From Bacteroides fragilis (GTDB lineage Bacteria; Bacillota; Clostridia; Lachnospirales; Lachnospiraceae): DNA of 64,000 nt. The notes below the pieces were generated by a model. The model saw only the letters and a list, made by a program, of their open reading frames with translations, searched no databases and had not been told where the DNA came from. A program made the translations under genes and the position numbers. Positions 16,224 through 24,007 of the stretch are shown here, one piece after another. Position 1 is the first letter of the stretch; the number at the start of each line of letters is the position of its first letter. The stretch is taken from positions 147,188-211,187 of the forward strand of contig JAMPFK010000001.1 of assembly GCA_023664485.1 (NCBI GenBank). The letters are read 5' to 3'.

Positions 16224-18884
16224 ATGAAAAAAACGATATTGGATCGGAACTGGCAGATGCAGATTTCCGGTGAGAATGTATTTGGTATTCCGGACGATTG
16301 GATGGATGCGGAAATTCCCGGTTCCGTGTACGGAAATCTCCTGAAAAAGGGATTGATGCCGGATCCGTACTATCGGATGAACGAGCTGGAAGCGTTAAAA
16401 CTGATGGAAAATGACTTCTGCTTTCGGACAACTTTTGGTCTGACGAAAGAACAGCTTGCGTCGGACGGTCTTTTGCTGCGGTTCGATGGTATCGACACAT
16501 TGTCTGATATTTATTTAAATGACATTTATCTCGGTCATACCGACAATATGCACCGCATTTGGGAATATGATATTCTGGAGGCGGCCAGGGAAGAGGAAAA
16601 TGAGCTTCTCGTGCGGTTATATTCACCGACGAAATATATTGCAGAAGAGAATGAAAAAGTCTATACGGGGGGCTCTTCCGAATGTATGAAGGGGTTTCCG
16701 CATCTGCGGAAAGCGCATTGCATGTTCGGATGGGACTGGGGGCCGAGGCTTCCGGACGCCGGGATTTTCCGGGAAGTGTCCATCTTGGAGATTAAAGAGG
16801 CACGCCTGGAACAGGTTTACATAATGCAGAAATGGGAATGGAAGGAAACAGAGATCGAAGAAGAGACAAAAAATAAAAAAGAAACAGAAATTAAAAGGCA
16901 GGCAGAAATTAATAAACAGACAGAAGGCGCAGAGCAGGTGACGCTGGCATTCAATGTGACGATAGAGTCATTTCTGGACAGAAGCAGCGCTGGGGACGCG
17001 TATGCGGAGAGCATTTTAGAAGACATTTTAGAGGAGTCGGAGCGCTTCGTATTAAAGACAGCCCTGTATGACCCGGAGGGCAGGCTGCTCGCGGAAAAAT
17101 CTTCAGCGGCAGGAGAGAGGCGGCTGCCCGCGGCGGGAGCGGCATGTGAGAAAGAAAGCTGGGACAGGATTACCGTAAAGAATCCGCGGAAATGGTGGCC
17201 GAATGGATACGGCGGCCAGCCTCTGTACAGGGCGGAGGTTATTTTGGAGGATGGCGGCGGGCGTGTGCTTGACCGTTTCAGCCGGAGGATCGGACTGCGC
17301 ACGATGACCGTGAACACCGATAAGGACGAATGGGGAGCGTGTTTTGCGCATGAGGTGAACGGCGTTAAAATATTCGCGATGGGCGCGGATTATATCCCGG
17401 AGGACAATCTTTTGTCCAGAGTGACAAAGGAACGGACGCGGAAGCTTCTGGAGGACGCGGCGGCAGCCCATCATAACTGTATCAGGGTATGGGGCGGCGG
17501 ATATTATCCCGACGATTGGTTTTATGATGCCTGCGACGAGCTGGGGCTCGTCGTGTGGCAGGATTTTATGTTCGCCTGCGCTTCTTATGAGCTGGACGAG
17601 GCTTTTGAAAGGAATGTCAGCGCAGAGCTCCGTGACAATATCAGGAGAATCCGGCATCACGCCTGCCTTGGGCTCTGGTGCGGCAATAATGAAATGGAGA
17701 CGCAGACGTTAGAAGGGGCATGGAAGCCCTCGGAGAAACAGAAGTATGATTATATTAAGCTTTTTGAATACAGGATTCCCAAAATCGTAAAGGAGGAAGA
17801 TCCGGCGGCCTTCTACTGGCCCTCTTCGCCTTCTTCCGGCGGTAATTACGATAACCCCTGGGATGAGGGCAGGGGCGATGCCCATTACTGGGATGTCTGG
17901 CATGGGAGCAAGCCGTTCACGGAATACCGGAAATACTATTTCCGCTATCTGTCGGAATTCGGTTTTCAGTCATTCCCCTGTCTGAAAACGGTGGAAACCT
18001 TTACGGAGCCGGAGGACAGGAATATCTTTTCGAGGGTCATGGAGATGCACCAGCGCAACAAGGCAGCGAACGGTAAGATTCTGAATTATCTTTCGGCGAC
18101 CTGTCTTTATCCGGCGGGCTTTGAAGAGCTTCTTTATGCTTCCCAGCTTTTGCAGGCGGATGCGATACGTTACGGAATCGAGCATTTCAGGCGGCACAGG
18201 GGACGGTGTATGGGAACGGTCGTATGGCAGCTGAACGATATCTGGCCGGCGGCATCCTGGGCGGGCATTGACTATTACGGAAGATGGAAGGCGCTTCATT
18301 ACGCGGAAAAGAGAGCTTTTGCCCCGTTAATGATTTCCTGCGAAGAAAAGGGCGAGCTGAACGGGCGGCCTTACTGTATCGACGAGCCCGCGCCGATCGA
18401 AAAGTCGGCAAGGCTCCATGTGGCGAACGAGACGATGGAGCGGGTAAAAGGAATCGTGACGTGGGAGCTGCGCGCGCCGGACAGCGGTATTTTGTTATCC
18501 GGGGAAAAGGAAGTCCCGGTGGAACCGTTAAGCGGCGTATGGCTCGAAAAACTGGATTTTTCAGTTTATGACGAGCTTCAAATTTATCTGCACTGCGCCT
18601 TTTCGGTGGACGGCGTGCCGGTATCGGAGAATTTCTGTCTGTTCACGGCGCCCAAGCATTTTGCCTTCCGCGATCCGGCCTTATCCTGCCGCAGAGAGGG
18701 GAATACGCTCGTCATATCCGCGGCCGCTTATGCAAAAAGCGTGGAGATTCAGGGCGTAGACGGGGATGTGAAGTTTTCGGATAACTTCTTTGATATGAAC
18801 GCGGGTGAAAAGCGGGTGGAAATCCTGGAAGGAGACGCGGAACAGTTCGCGCTCCGTTCTGTGTATCAGATCGGGAAGAACTGA
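16224..18884 (+). CDS. Glycoside hydrolase family 2, beta-mannosidase-like
   Basis: An 886-residue retaining exo-glycosidase of the beta-mannosidase type. The N-terminal sugar-binding domain (about 5-190) includes GWDWGPRLPDAGIF. Immunoglobulin-like domains follow, then a barrel (about 330-640) with acid/base E490 in CGNNEME and nucleophile E578 in LSEFGFQSFP, and WQLNDIWPAASWAGIDYYG near the active site. No signal peptide; the substrate is likely imported mannosides. CCAGGAGG precedes the ATG, rejecting a longer frame. A charged insert made of repeated E/K/T/I/Q words occupies about residues 210-237 and is not typical of the family. Confidence 0.9.
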   Translation: MKKTILDRNWQMQISGENVFGIPDDWMDAEIPGSVYGNLLKKGLMPDPYYRMNELEALKLMENDFCFRTTFGLTKEQLASDGLLLRFDGIDTLSDIYLNDIYLGHTDNMHRIWEYDILEAAREEENELLVRLYSPTKYIAEENEKVYTGGSSECMKGFPHLRKAHCMFGWDWGPRLPDAGIFREVSILEIKEARLEQVYIMQKWEWKETEIEEETKNKKETEIKRQAEINKQTEGAEQVTLAFNVTIESFLDRSSAGDAYAESILEDILEESERFVLKTALYDPEGRLLAEKSSAAGERRLPAAGAACEKESWDRITVKNPRKWWPNGYGGQPLYRAEVILEDGGGRVLDRFSRRIGLRTMTVNTDKDEWGACFAHEVNGVKIFAMGADYIPEDNLLSRVTKERTRKLLEDAAAAHHNCIRVWGGGYYPDDWFYDACDELGLVVWQDFMFACASYELDEAFERNVSAELRDNIRRIRHHACLGLWCGNNEMETQTLEGAWKPSEKQKYDYIKLFEYRIPKIVKEEDPAAFYWPSSPSSGGNYDNPWDEGRGDAHYWDVWHGSKPFTEYRKYYFRYLSEFGFQSFPCLKTVETFTEPEDRNIFSRVMEMHQRNKAANGKILNYLSATCLYPAGFEELLYASQLLQADAIRYGIEHFRRHRGRCMGTVVWQLNDIWPAASWAGIDYYGRWKALHYAEKRAFAPLMISCEEKGELNGRPYCIDEPAPIEKSARLHVANETMERVKGIVTWELRAPDSGILLSGEKEVPVEPLSGVWLEKLDFSVYDELQIYLHCAFSVDGVPVSENFCLFTAPKHFAFRDPALSCRREGNTLVISAAAYAKSVEIQGVDGDVKFSDNFFDMNAGEKRVEILEGDAEQFALRSVYQIGKN

Positions 18885-18950
18885 AACCTTTTGACCCTCT
18901 GATTCGTATTATCTGTAAAGAGATATGCGCAGAAAAAGGGGGCAGATCAA

Positions 18951-19349
18951 ATGAACATTTATTCTATTGGAATGGCAGGCGGTTCACAGCGCTTCAACAG
19001 GGAGCAGGCCCGCCGGAAGGCGTCCGGGGATCCGGATTTTGGGACGGTGATGACCGGGGAAGAGCTGCAGCAGTGGGTCGATGGAGAAATCCGCCGGAAT
19101 CAGGGACAGAAAAAGACGCCCGCAGACGGGGAAAAAGATTCCCGGCCGGACGGGGGCAGCGATTCCGAGGTCATTACCCGGCCGGACGGCTCTAAAATCC
19201 TGATGATCACGAACAGGATCGGAAATATGGAATCGGTCACGGGCATTAAGCTTTCAGAACCTTCCGTCTTTCCTCCGGACGGCACAAAGGCGGACACACT
19301 GGAAGAAGGGGCCGTCAGAGGGGATGCACTGAGAAATAAGAGCGTTTGA
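18951..19349 (+). CDS. Hypothetical protein, hydrophilic
   Basis: A 132-residue soluble protein, not recognised. The N-terminus reads MNIYSIGMAGGSQRFNREQARRK; the middle is rich in G, D, S and P (ADGEKDSRPDGGSD, probably disordered); a conserved-looking VITRPDGSKILMITNRIG segment follows. No signal peptide or membrane helix. AAAGGGGGCAG precedes the ATG. It stands alone, 66 bp after the GH2 gene, and converges with a lipoprotein gene. Confidence 0.65.
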   Translation: MNIYSIGMAGGSQRFNREQARRKASGDPDFGTVMTGEELQQWVDGEIRRNQGQKKTPADGEKDSRPDGGSDSEVITRPDGSKILMITNRIGNMESVTGIKLSEPSVFPPDGTKADTLEEGAVRGDALRNKSV

Positions 19350-19353
19350 AAAG

Positions 19354-19380
19354 GCCGGAAAGCGGAAACGCTTACCCGGC
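19354..19380. terminator. Hairpin between convergent genes
   Basis: GCCGG/CCGGC outer arms and AAGCG/CGCTT inner arms around GAAA. No clear T-run, and it overlaps the 3' end of the minus-strand lipoprotein gene, so terminator function is uncertain. Confidence 0.35.
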
Positions 19381-19968
19381 ATGATAAGTACATCCTTCCA
19401 GAAAACCGGTCAGGATTTCTTTCAGGTCTTCTTCAAAGCTTTCGCGGCAGGTCAGCTCGATACAGACGGCAGTGTTATCGAAGACGCCAAAGGCTGATGC
19501 GCCGCGGGCATAGGGATTCTCTTCGTGAGGGAATTGATAAGTGATCAGCAGATAATCCTGGCCGCTGCAGGTCACATTCTCCTCGCTTAGAATATCGTAA
19601 TTGGCTTTTCCGGCGGCGAGCCAGGCGTCCATGTTGGTCTGAGCGGCTTCTGTGTCTTTGAATTCTCCCGACAGGAGGTAGAGCTGGGCGTCATATAAAT
19701 CGACCGTATCCCCATCGCTGTTCTCATAAGGCTCTGAACTGCCCATCGCCCAGGACGCATAATAGAGACCGTCGGCTGAAAGCGCATCCATATTGCTGAG
19801 GAGCGTCAGGCGGCTGTCAGTGTTGTCTACGGTCAGATGATTCCCGACATCCACATGGTCCGAACCGGCATCCGCCGGTCCGGCCGGAGAGGAAAGCGCC
19901 GAAGAAGCGCATCCGGTCAATGTAAGAATAACAAAAAGCGTCATAAAAAGATATTTTATCTGATTCAT
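19372..19968 (-). CDS. Lipoprotein of unknown function
   Basis: A 198-residue protein with a signal peptide and lipobox LTGC (Cys20). The mature part alternates short helices with predicted strands (LTLLSNMDALSADGLYYASW, GQDYLLITYQFPHEENPYARG) and ends in a helix, LKEILTGFLEGC. No family recognised. The ATG at 19968 follows GGAGGG. It is the last gene of a minus-strand group with the single-pass membrane protein and LacI regulator upstream, separated by 26 and 10 bp, so all three are probably one transcript. Confidence 0.75.
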   Translation of the reverse strand: MNQIKYLFMTLFVILTLTGCASSALSSPAGPADAGSDHVDVGNHLTVDNTDSRLTLLSNMDALSADGLYYASWAMGSSEPYENSDGDTVDLYDAQLYLLSGEFKDTEAAQTNMDAWLAAGKANYDILSEENVTCSGQDYLLITYQFPHEENPYARGASAFGVFDNTAVCIELTCRESFEEDLKEILTGFLEGCTYHAG

Positions 19969-19994
19969 AAGGACCCTCCGATTTTTATTTGATT

Positions 19995-20681
19995 TTATTG
20001 GACGGCAGAAGCGAGCCGTTCCCACAGCGCGCCGCATTCTTCGGCGTTGTCTGTCCGGGCGTCAGTATAGAAACAGCGCCTTCCGAAAAAAAACGGCGAC
20101 AGCAGCTCCTGATTGCTTCCGGATATTGTTTCCCCCAAAACCGTCGTCGTGTAAGCGCCGAGTTCCATTTCGGAAAGGATGGGACAGTCCGCCCACGCGA
20201 TGGCTTTATCCGCGGTGTCGTAATCCGTCGGAACAGGGCAGCTTCCGTCAGGAGCGGCGAGCAGCTGGAATTCCCGCTGAAAATGGCCGGGATCATCCAT
20301 CAGGAAAAAGTAGCTTTCGCAGTCGGAAATATCGCCGATCAGGGAGATTTCCGAAGCATATTCATAATAGGCCGTTTCCGCATCGGAATTTTGAATGCCG
20401 TCTATGTACTGGTTGACTTTGACGATGACTTCGCCGTCCTGGTTGTAGTCTCCCGCGATGGAAGCAAATGCCTGCTCCAGGGCGGATATCGTATCCTGCG
20501 GAAGCTCTGTTCTGCCGACATATGCGATCTGGATATCCGGTTTCCTGCGCCGGAGGCCCAGCGCGCTTCCGATCAGATCGCAGGCGATTCCCAAAAGGAT
20601 GACGCCGCAGATGACATACCATTTATAGTAGTACCACCAGTTTTTCAAAGACATTTTTCTGTTCGTTCTGATTTCTTTCAT
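19995..20681 (-). CDS. Single-pass membrane protein of unknown function
   Basis: A 228-residue protein with a short basic cytoplasmic N-terminus, an aromatic-rich NWWYYYKWYVI junction, one transmembrane helix (about 22-42) and a soluble extracytoplasmic domain (about 50-228) with acidic loops and a CESYFFLMDD segment. No family assignment. The ATG at 20681 has a GAGGAA ribosome site; the longer frame upstream is antisense-like and overlaps lacI. It lies 10 bp after the LacI stop. Similar aromatic-anchor proteins occur in Lachnospiraceae, usually as hypothetical proteins. Confidence 0.75.
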   Translation of the reverse strand: MKEIRTNRKMSLKNWWYYYKWYVICGVILLGIACDLIGSALGLRRRKPDIQIAYVGRTELPQDTISALEQAFASIAGDYNQDGEVIVKVNQYIDGIQNSDAETAYYEYASEISLIGDISDCESYFFLMDDPGHFQREFQLLAAPDGSCPVPTDYDTADKAIAWADCPILSEMELGAYTTTVLGETISGSNQELLSPFFFGRRCFYTDARTDNAEECGALWERLASAVQ

Positions 20682-20691
20682 GAGAAATTCC

Positions 20692-21687
20692 TCATTCCTT
20701 TTCCAGTGTCGTCTGACCATACGCATAAGTGACAGGAAGGCAGACGAGAGGAGGCTTGACCGGCATGTTTTCCTGCAAAAGAAGTTCCACGCACATTTCC
20801 GCGATTTCCGGGACCGGCTGGACGATGGTGGAGCAGATATAGTCCATATCGCCGAAAAGGCGGATGCCGTCAAAGCCGATGACCTGCACGTCTTCCGGGA
20901 CCCGCTGGCGCAGTCTGCGCAATGTTTTTACGATAGCATAGGCAAGATTATCCGTCACGCAGAAGATCCCATCAAAGGAAAGCTTCCCTTCCTGAATGTG
21001 TTCCGCCAGAAACTGTTCAAATTCCTCCAGAGGGGCTCCTTCATCCAGAATCTTCATTTCATAAGAAAGGCCGCGGGAAAGACAGCCGTTTTCGAAACCT
21101 GCCTTGCGTTTGTTCGGTTCGTTGGTCAAAGAGGAGCCGATCCGCAGGAACGCCACATTTTTGCATCCCAGGTCCGCCAGCTTTTCGGCGGCCAGCTGTC
21201 CGCCGGCAAAGTTGTCGCATGCCACACAGGGGATCCGGGGGCTTATGGAACGGTCGATCGCTACGAACGGCGTATTTTCTTCTATTATGAGATTGGGATT
21301 ATAGGTCAGCCCGATAATGCCATCGACTTTATTCTGCTGGACCATCGTAATATATTCCTGTTCCAGCCGGATATCAAAATCGGTAGAACACAGGAGCATG
21401 CGGTACTTCCGTTTCAGAAGAGAAAGATTCATATGATAGGTGAGCATTGCAAAAAAAGGATTCCGTGTATTGGGAATGAGAAAAGCGACGGTATAGGTCT
21501 TGCTGGCTTTCAGTCCCTGCGCGTAGCTGTTGACCTGATAATTCAGTTTTTTGACCGCTTCTTCTACGCGGATCCTGTAAGACTCGCCTACCGGCAGCCC
21601 GTTGATTACTTTGGATACCGTGCCGAGCGCGACGCCCGCTTCTTTTGCGACATCTTTCATGGTAGGAACGGAATTTACTTTTTTCAT
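20692..21687 (-). CDS. LacI-family transcriptional regulator of the fructan locus
   Basis: A 331-residue repressor. Residues 9-30 are the helix-turn-helix (TMKDVAKEAGVALGTVSKVIN) with the hinge helix near 45-58, followed by a periplasmic-binding-protein-like sensor domain with FLIPNTRNPFFA and IGFDGIRLFG. It is divergent from the ABC/GH32/fructokinase operon, which it most likely represses until fructose, sucrose or a phosphate ester binds. Two TGAAACGTTA-type operators lie in the shared intergenic region. AAAGGAGG sits 13 bases before the ATG, slightly far. Two envelope-protein genes follow in the same direction. Confidence 0.92.
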   Translation of the reverse strand: MKKVNSVPTMKDVAKEAGVALGTVSKVINGLPVGESYRIRVEEAVKKLNYQVNSYAQGLKASKTYTVAFLIPNTRNPFFAMLTYHMNLSLLKRKYRMLLCSTDFDIRLEQEYITMVQQNKVDGIIGLTYNPNLIIEENTPFVAIDRSISPRIPCVACDNFAGGQLAAEKLADLGCKNVAFLRIGSSLTNEPNKRKAGFENGCLSRGLSYEMKILDEGAPLEEFEQFLAEHIQEGKLSFDGIFCVTDNLAYAIVKTLRRLRQRVPEDVQVIGFDGIRLFGDMDYICSTIVQPVPEIAEMCVELLLQENMPVKPPLVCLPVTYAYGQTTLEKE

Positions 21688-21872
21688 TGGAATGATAATA
21701 CCTCCTTTTGCATGGAAATAATAAATACCGGCCGGAATAAAGAGTATTGTATTTCATGAAAAGATGGTGAAATAAGTTTAGCGCCAACATCGAATTATGG
21801 CGTCCGCCGGCATTTATTACAGTTATTATAATACGATATTTCCGGTTTGTAAATAAAAAATGAAAAGAAAAA

Positions 21873-21884
21873 TGAAACGTTACA
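21873..21884. promoter_or_regulatory. Candidate LacI operator O1
   Basis: TGAAACGTTACA is a near-perfect palindrome centred on CG, the form preferred by LacI/GalR proteins. It lies between the two divergent genes, nearer the repressor. Confidence 0.6.
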
Positions 21885-21959
21885 TGAAAACGAAAGAAAG
21901 AATTCACAAAAAGAAAGGTTGTAATTTGTGAATAATAACTGAAAATAAAGAAAAACAAC

Positions 21960-21973
21960 AGAAAACGATAGCA
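21960..21973. promoter_or_regulatory. Candidate catabolite-responsive element (cre)
   Basis: AGAAAACGATAGCA matches the Firmicute cre consensus TGWAANCGNTNWCA at 12 of 14 positions by eye. It lies just upstream of the -35 box of the sugar operon, where CcpA could affect transcription. Confidence 0.4.
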
Positions 21974-21979
21974 ATGTTG

Positions 21980-22008
21980 TTGACTAATAAAGAGTAAAAT
22001 GATATTTT
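21980..22008 (+). promoter_or_regulatory. Sigma-A promoter of the fructan operon
   Basis: TTGACT (21980-21985) and TATTTT (22003-22008) with 17-bp spacing. The second operator at 22027 would cover about +12 to +21, a classic repressor position. Confidence 0.6.
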
Positions 22009-22026
22009 ATAAACAACAGAAAGAAA

Positions 22027-22036
22027 TAACGTTTCA
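22027..22036. promoter_or_regulatory. Candidate LacI operator O2
   Basis: TAACGTTTCA is the exact reverse complement of the core of O1 (TGAAACGTTA) and lies just downstream of the promoter. The two sites are 154 bp apart, compatible with looping. Confidence 0.6.
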
Positions 22037-22121
22037 CAAACGGGAGGCGCGCGACTCCGGGCAGTGAGATTGAATGAATGGAAATTCTGTAAAAAATTTA
22101 TAAGACGGAGGGAGAGAAGAT

Positions 22122-23069
22122 ATGAAGAGCAATAAGTCAGCGGCCGTCAGCCGGACGGCAGCGCTGGGAGAAGGAAAGTCGCTGAAGAAGCGTTTAAAAG
22201 ACAACTGGCAGTTATACGCGATGCTCCTTGTTCCCGTTGTATTGACCGTTATTTATAAGTACATACCGATGTATGGCATACAGATCGCTTTTCGGGATTA
22301 TAAAGCCAGCCGGGGTATGTGGGGAAGCGAATGGATAGGGCTGGAATGGTTCGAGCGTTTTTTCAGTGCGCCGACCTGCGCCAGAATGATCAAAAATACG
22401 CTGTTATTGAGTTTTTACAGTCTGCTGTGGGGATTCCCGATACCGATCGTCCTTGCGCTGATGCTGAATCAGTTAAGGTTCCAGCGGTTCAAGAGGGCGA
22501 CGCAGACGGTGCTCTATGCGCCTCACTTTATTTCTACGATGGTCATCTGTGGTATGATCCGTATTTTTTTAAGCCCGTCGGGCGGCCTGATTAACCTGAT
22601 AGCGGGTACTTCCATAGATTTCCTTACGGAATCCTCTGCATTCCGTACGATTTATATCGCTTCCGGCATCTGGCAGGACGCGGGCTGGGGAATCATCGTT
22701 TATATGGCTACTTTGAGCAGTGTGGACACTTCCCTTTATGAAGCGGCGAAAGTGGACGGCGCTTCCATGTTCCAGAGGATCCTTCATATTGACGTGCCGG
22801 CGCTGACATCGATCATGGTATTAAATCTCATTATGAGCGCGGGCGGCCTGATGAATGTCGGTTTCGAAAAGGTATGGCTTCTGCAGACGGATCTGAACAA
22901 AGCGACGAGCGACGTAATCGCCGTATATGTTTATCAGCAGGGTATTGAAAATGCCAAGTACAGTTATTCGACGGCGGTCGGCCTGTTCAACACGGCGGTC
23001 AATATTATCCTGTTAGTCGTAGTTAATAAGATTGCCGGTAAGATATCCGAAGACACGAGTTTTATATAG
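22122..23069 (+). CDS. Sugar ABC transporter permease (CUT1, LplB/UgpA type)
   Basis: A 315-residue membrane protein with about six transmembrane segments, the first at about 33-53. The EAA coupling loop is YEAAKVDGASMFQRILHIDVP. A basic cytoplasmic N-terminus precedes the first helix. It is half of a heterodimeric oligosaccharide permease; the YIPMYGIQIAFRDYK segment is typical of the LplB/YteP group. The ATG follows GGAGGGAGAGAAG. It is the first gene of the LacI-controlled operon, with the partner permease starting 11 bp after its stop. Confidence 0.92.
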   Translation: MKSNKSAAVSRTAALGEGKSLKKRLKDNWQLYAMLLVPVVLTVIYKYIPMYGIQIAFRDYKASRGMWGSEWIGLEWFERFFSAPTCARMIKNTLLLSFYSLLWGFPIPIVLALMLNQLRFQRFKRATQTVLYAPHFISTMVICGMIRIFLSPSGGLINLIAGTSIDFLTESSAFRTIYIASGIWQDAGWGIIVYMATLSSVDTSLYEAAKVDGASMFQRILHIDVPALTSIMVLNLIMSAGGLMNVGFEKVWLLQTDLNKATSDVIAVYVYQQGIENAKYSYSTAVGLFNTAVNIILLVVVNKIAGKISEDTSFI

Positions 23070-23079
23070 GAGGTGTGAG

Positions 23080-23988
23080 ATGAAAGCGAATACAAAAAAA
23101 GGAAAACTGAGCGGTTTTTCCGAAAAATCCAGCGATATCGTGCTGGTGGTCATTTGCGCGGTTGTTCTGTTCATTGTTGCTTATCCGCTGTACTATGTGC
23201 TGGTGGCTTCCGTATCCAATCCATATGACGTATACGCGGGAAAAACATTTTTACTGCCAAGCCAGTTCACGCTGGAAGGATATAAGGCTGTTTTTGCGGA
23301 TCCGAGCATTTTGACGGGTTATTGGAACAGTATCAAATATACGGTCGTGGGTACGGTATTTTCCGTTGTGATTCTTTATCTGACCGCTTATCCTCTTAGC
23401 GTCAAAGGGCTTCCCGGCAGAAAATTTTTCAGTATTTTCTTTATTATAACGATGTATTTCGGCGGCGGACTGGTTCCGACTTATCTGATCGTAAAGCAGA
23501 CGGGGCTGATCAATAATATGTGGGCGCTGTTCCTTCCGGGCGGCGTTGCGGTCGGCAACATGATCATCGTAAGGAATTTCTTTGAGAACAGTATTCCAAA
23601 AGAGATGATCGAGGCGGCGGATATAGACGGTGCATCCAAATGGACTACCTTTCTGCGCATCGTCGTACCGCTCAGCCGTTCGATCATGGCGGTCATGGTA
23701 GTATTCAGCATGGTGGCTTACTGGAATGACTGGTTCACGGCGATGATCTATCTGCCCGGAACGACAAAAGCGCCGCTTCCGCTGGTCCTGAGAAATATCC
23801 TGATCAAGAGCTCCGCCAGCGCAAGCCAGGCGAGCACCATTTCCGGCGGCTATGCGGAATTGAACAAGCTGACAGAGATGATCAAGTTCTCATCTATTAT
23901 TGTAGCGGCAGCGCCCATGCTGGTTATTTATCCATTTGTACAGAAATATTTTGAAAAAGGCTTTATGGCAGGGGCAGTGAAAGGTTGA
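23080..23988 (+). CDS. Sugar ABC transporter permease (CUT1, LplC/YcjP type)
   Basis: A 302-residue partner permease with six hydrophobic segments (first at about 22-44) and the EAA loop IEAADIDGASKWTTFLRIVVP. The C-terminus GFMAGAVKG is characteristic of this permease group. The start at 23080 has AGGAGGTG; the longer frame overlaps the preceding gene and lacks a ribosome site. The ATPase is not encoded in this cluster, which fits CUT1 systems that share a multitasking MsmX/MsmK-like ATPase encoded elsewhere. Confidence 0.92.
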   Translation: MKANTKKGKLSGFSEKSSDIVLVVICAVVLFIVAYPLYYVLVASVSNPYDVYAGKTFLLPSQFTLEGYKAVFADPSILTGYWNSIKYTVVGTVFSVVILYLTAYPLSVKGLPGRKFFSIFFIITMYFGGGLVPTYLIVKQTGLINNMWALFLPGGVAVGNMIIVRNFFENSIPKEMIEAADIDGASKWTTFLRIVVPLSRSIMAVMVVFSMVAYWNDWFTAMIYLPGTTKAPLPLVLRNILIKSSASASQASTISGGYAELNKLTEMIKFSSIIVAAAPMLVIYPFVQKYFEKGFMAGAVKG

Positions 23989-24007
23989 GAAGGAAGAGAG
24001 GAGCGGG

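Larger units (their letters stand above)
21688..22121. promoter_or_regulatory. Divergent control region of the LacI/fructan locus
   Basis: A 434-bp AT-rich gap without a gene. It contains two LacI-type operators, one clear plus-strand promoter, a cre-like site and GGAGGGAGAG before the permease start. Poly-A/T tracts between 21840 and 21960 are probably upstream-element or bendable DNA. No minus-strand promoter could be assigned confidently. Confidence 0.7.
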
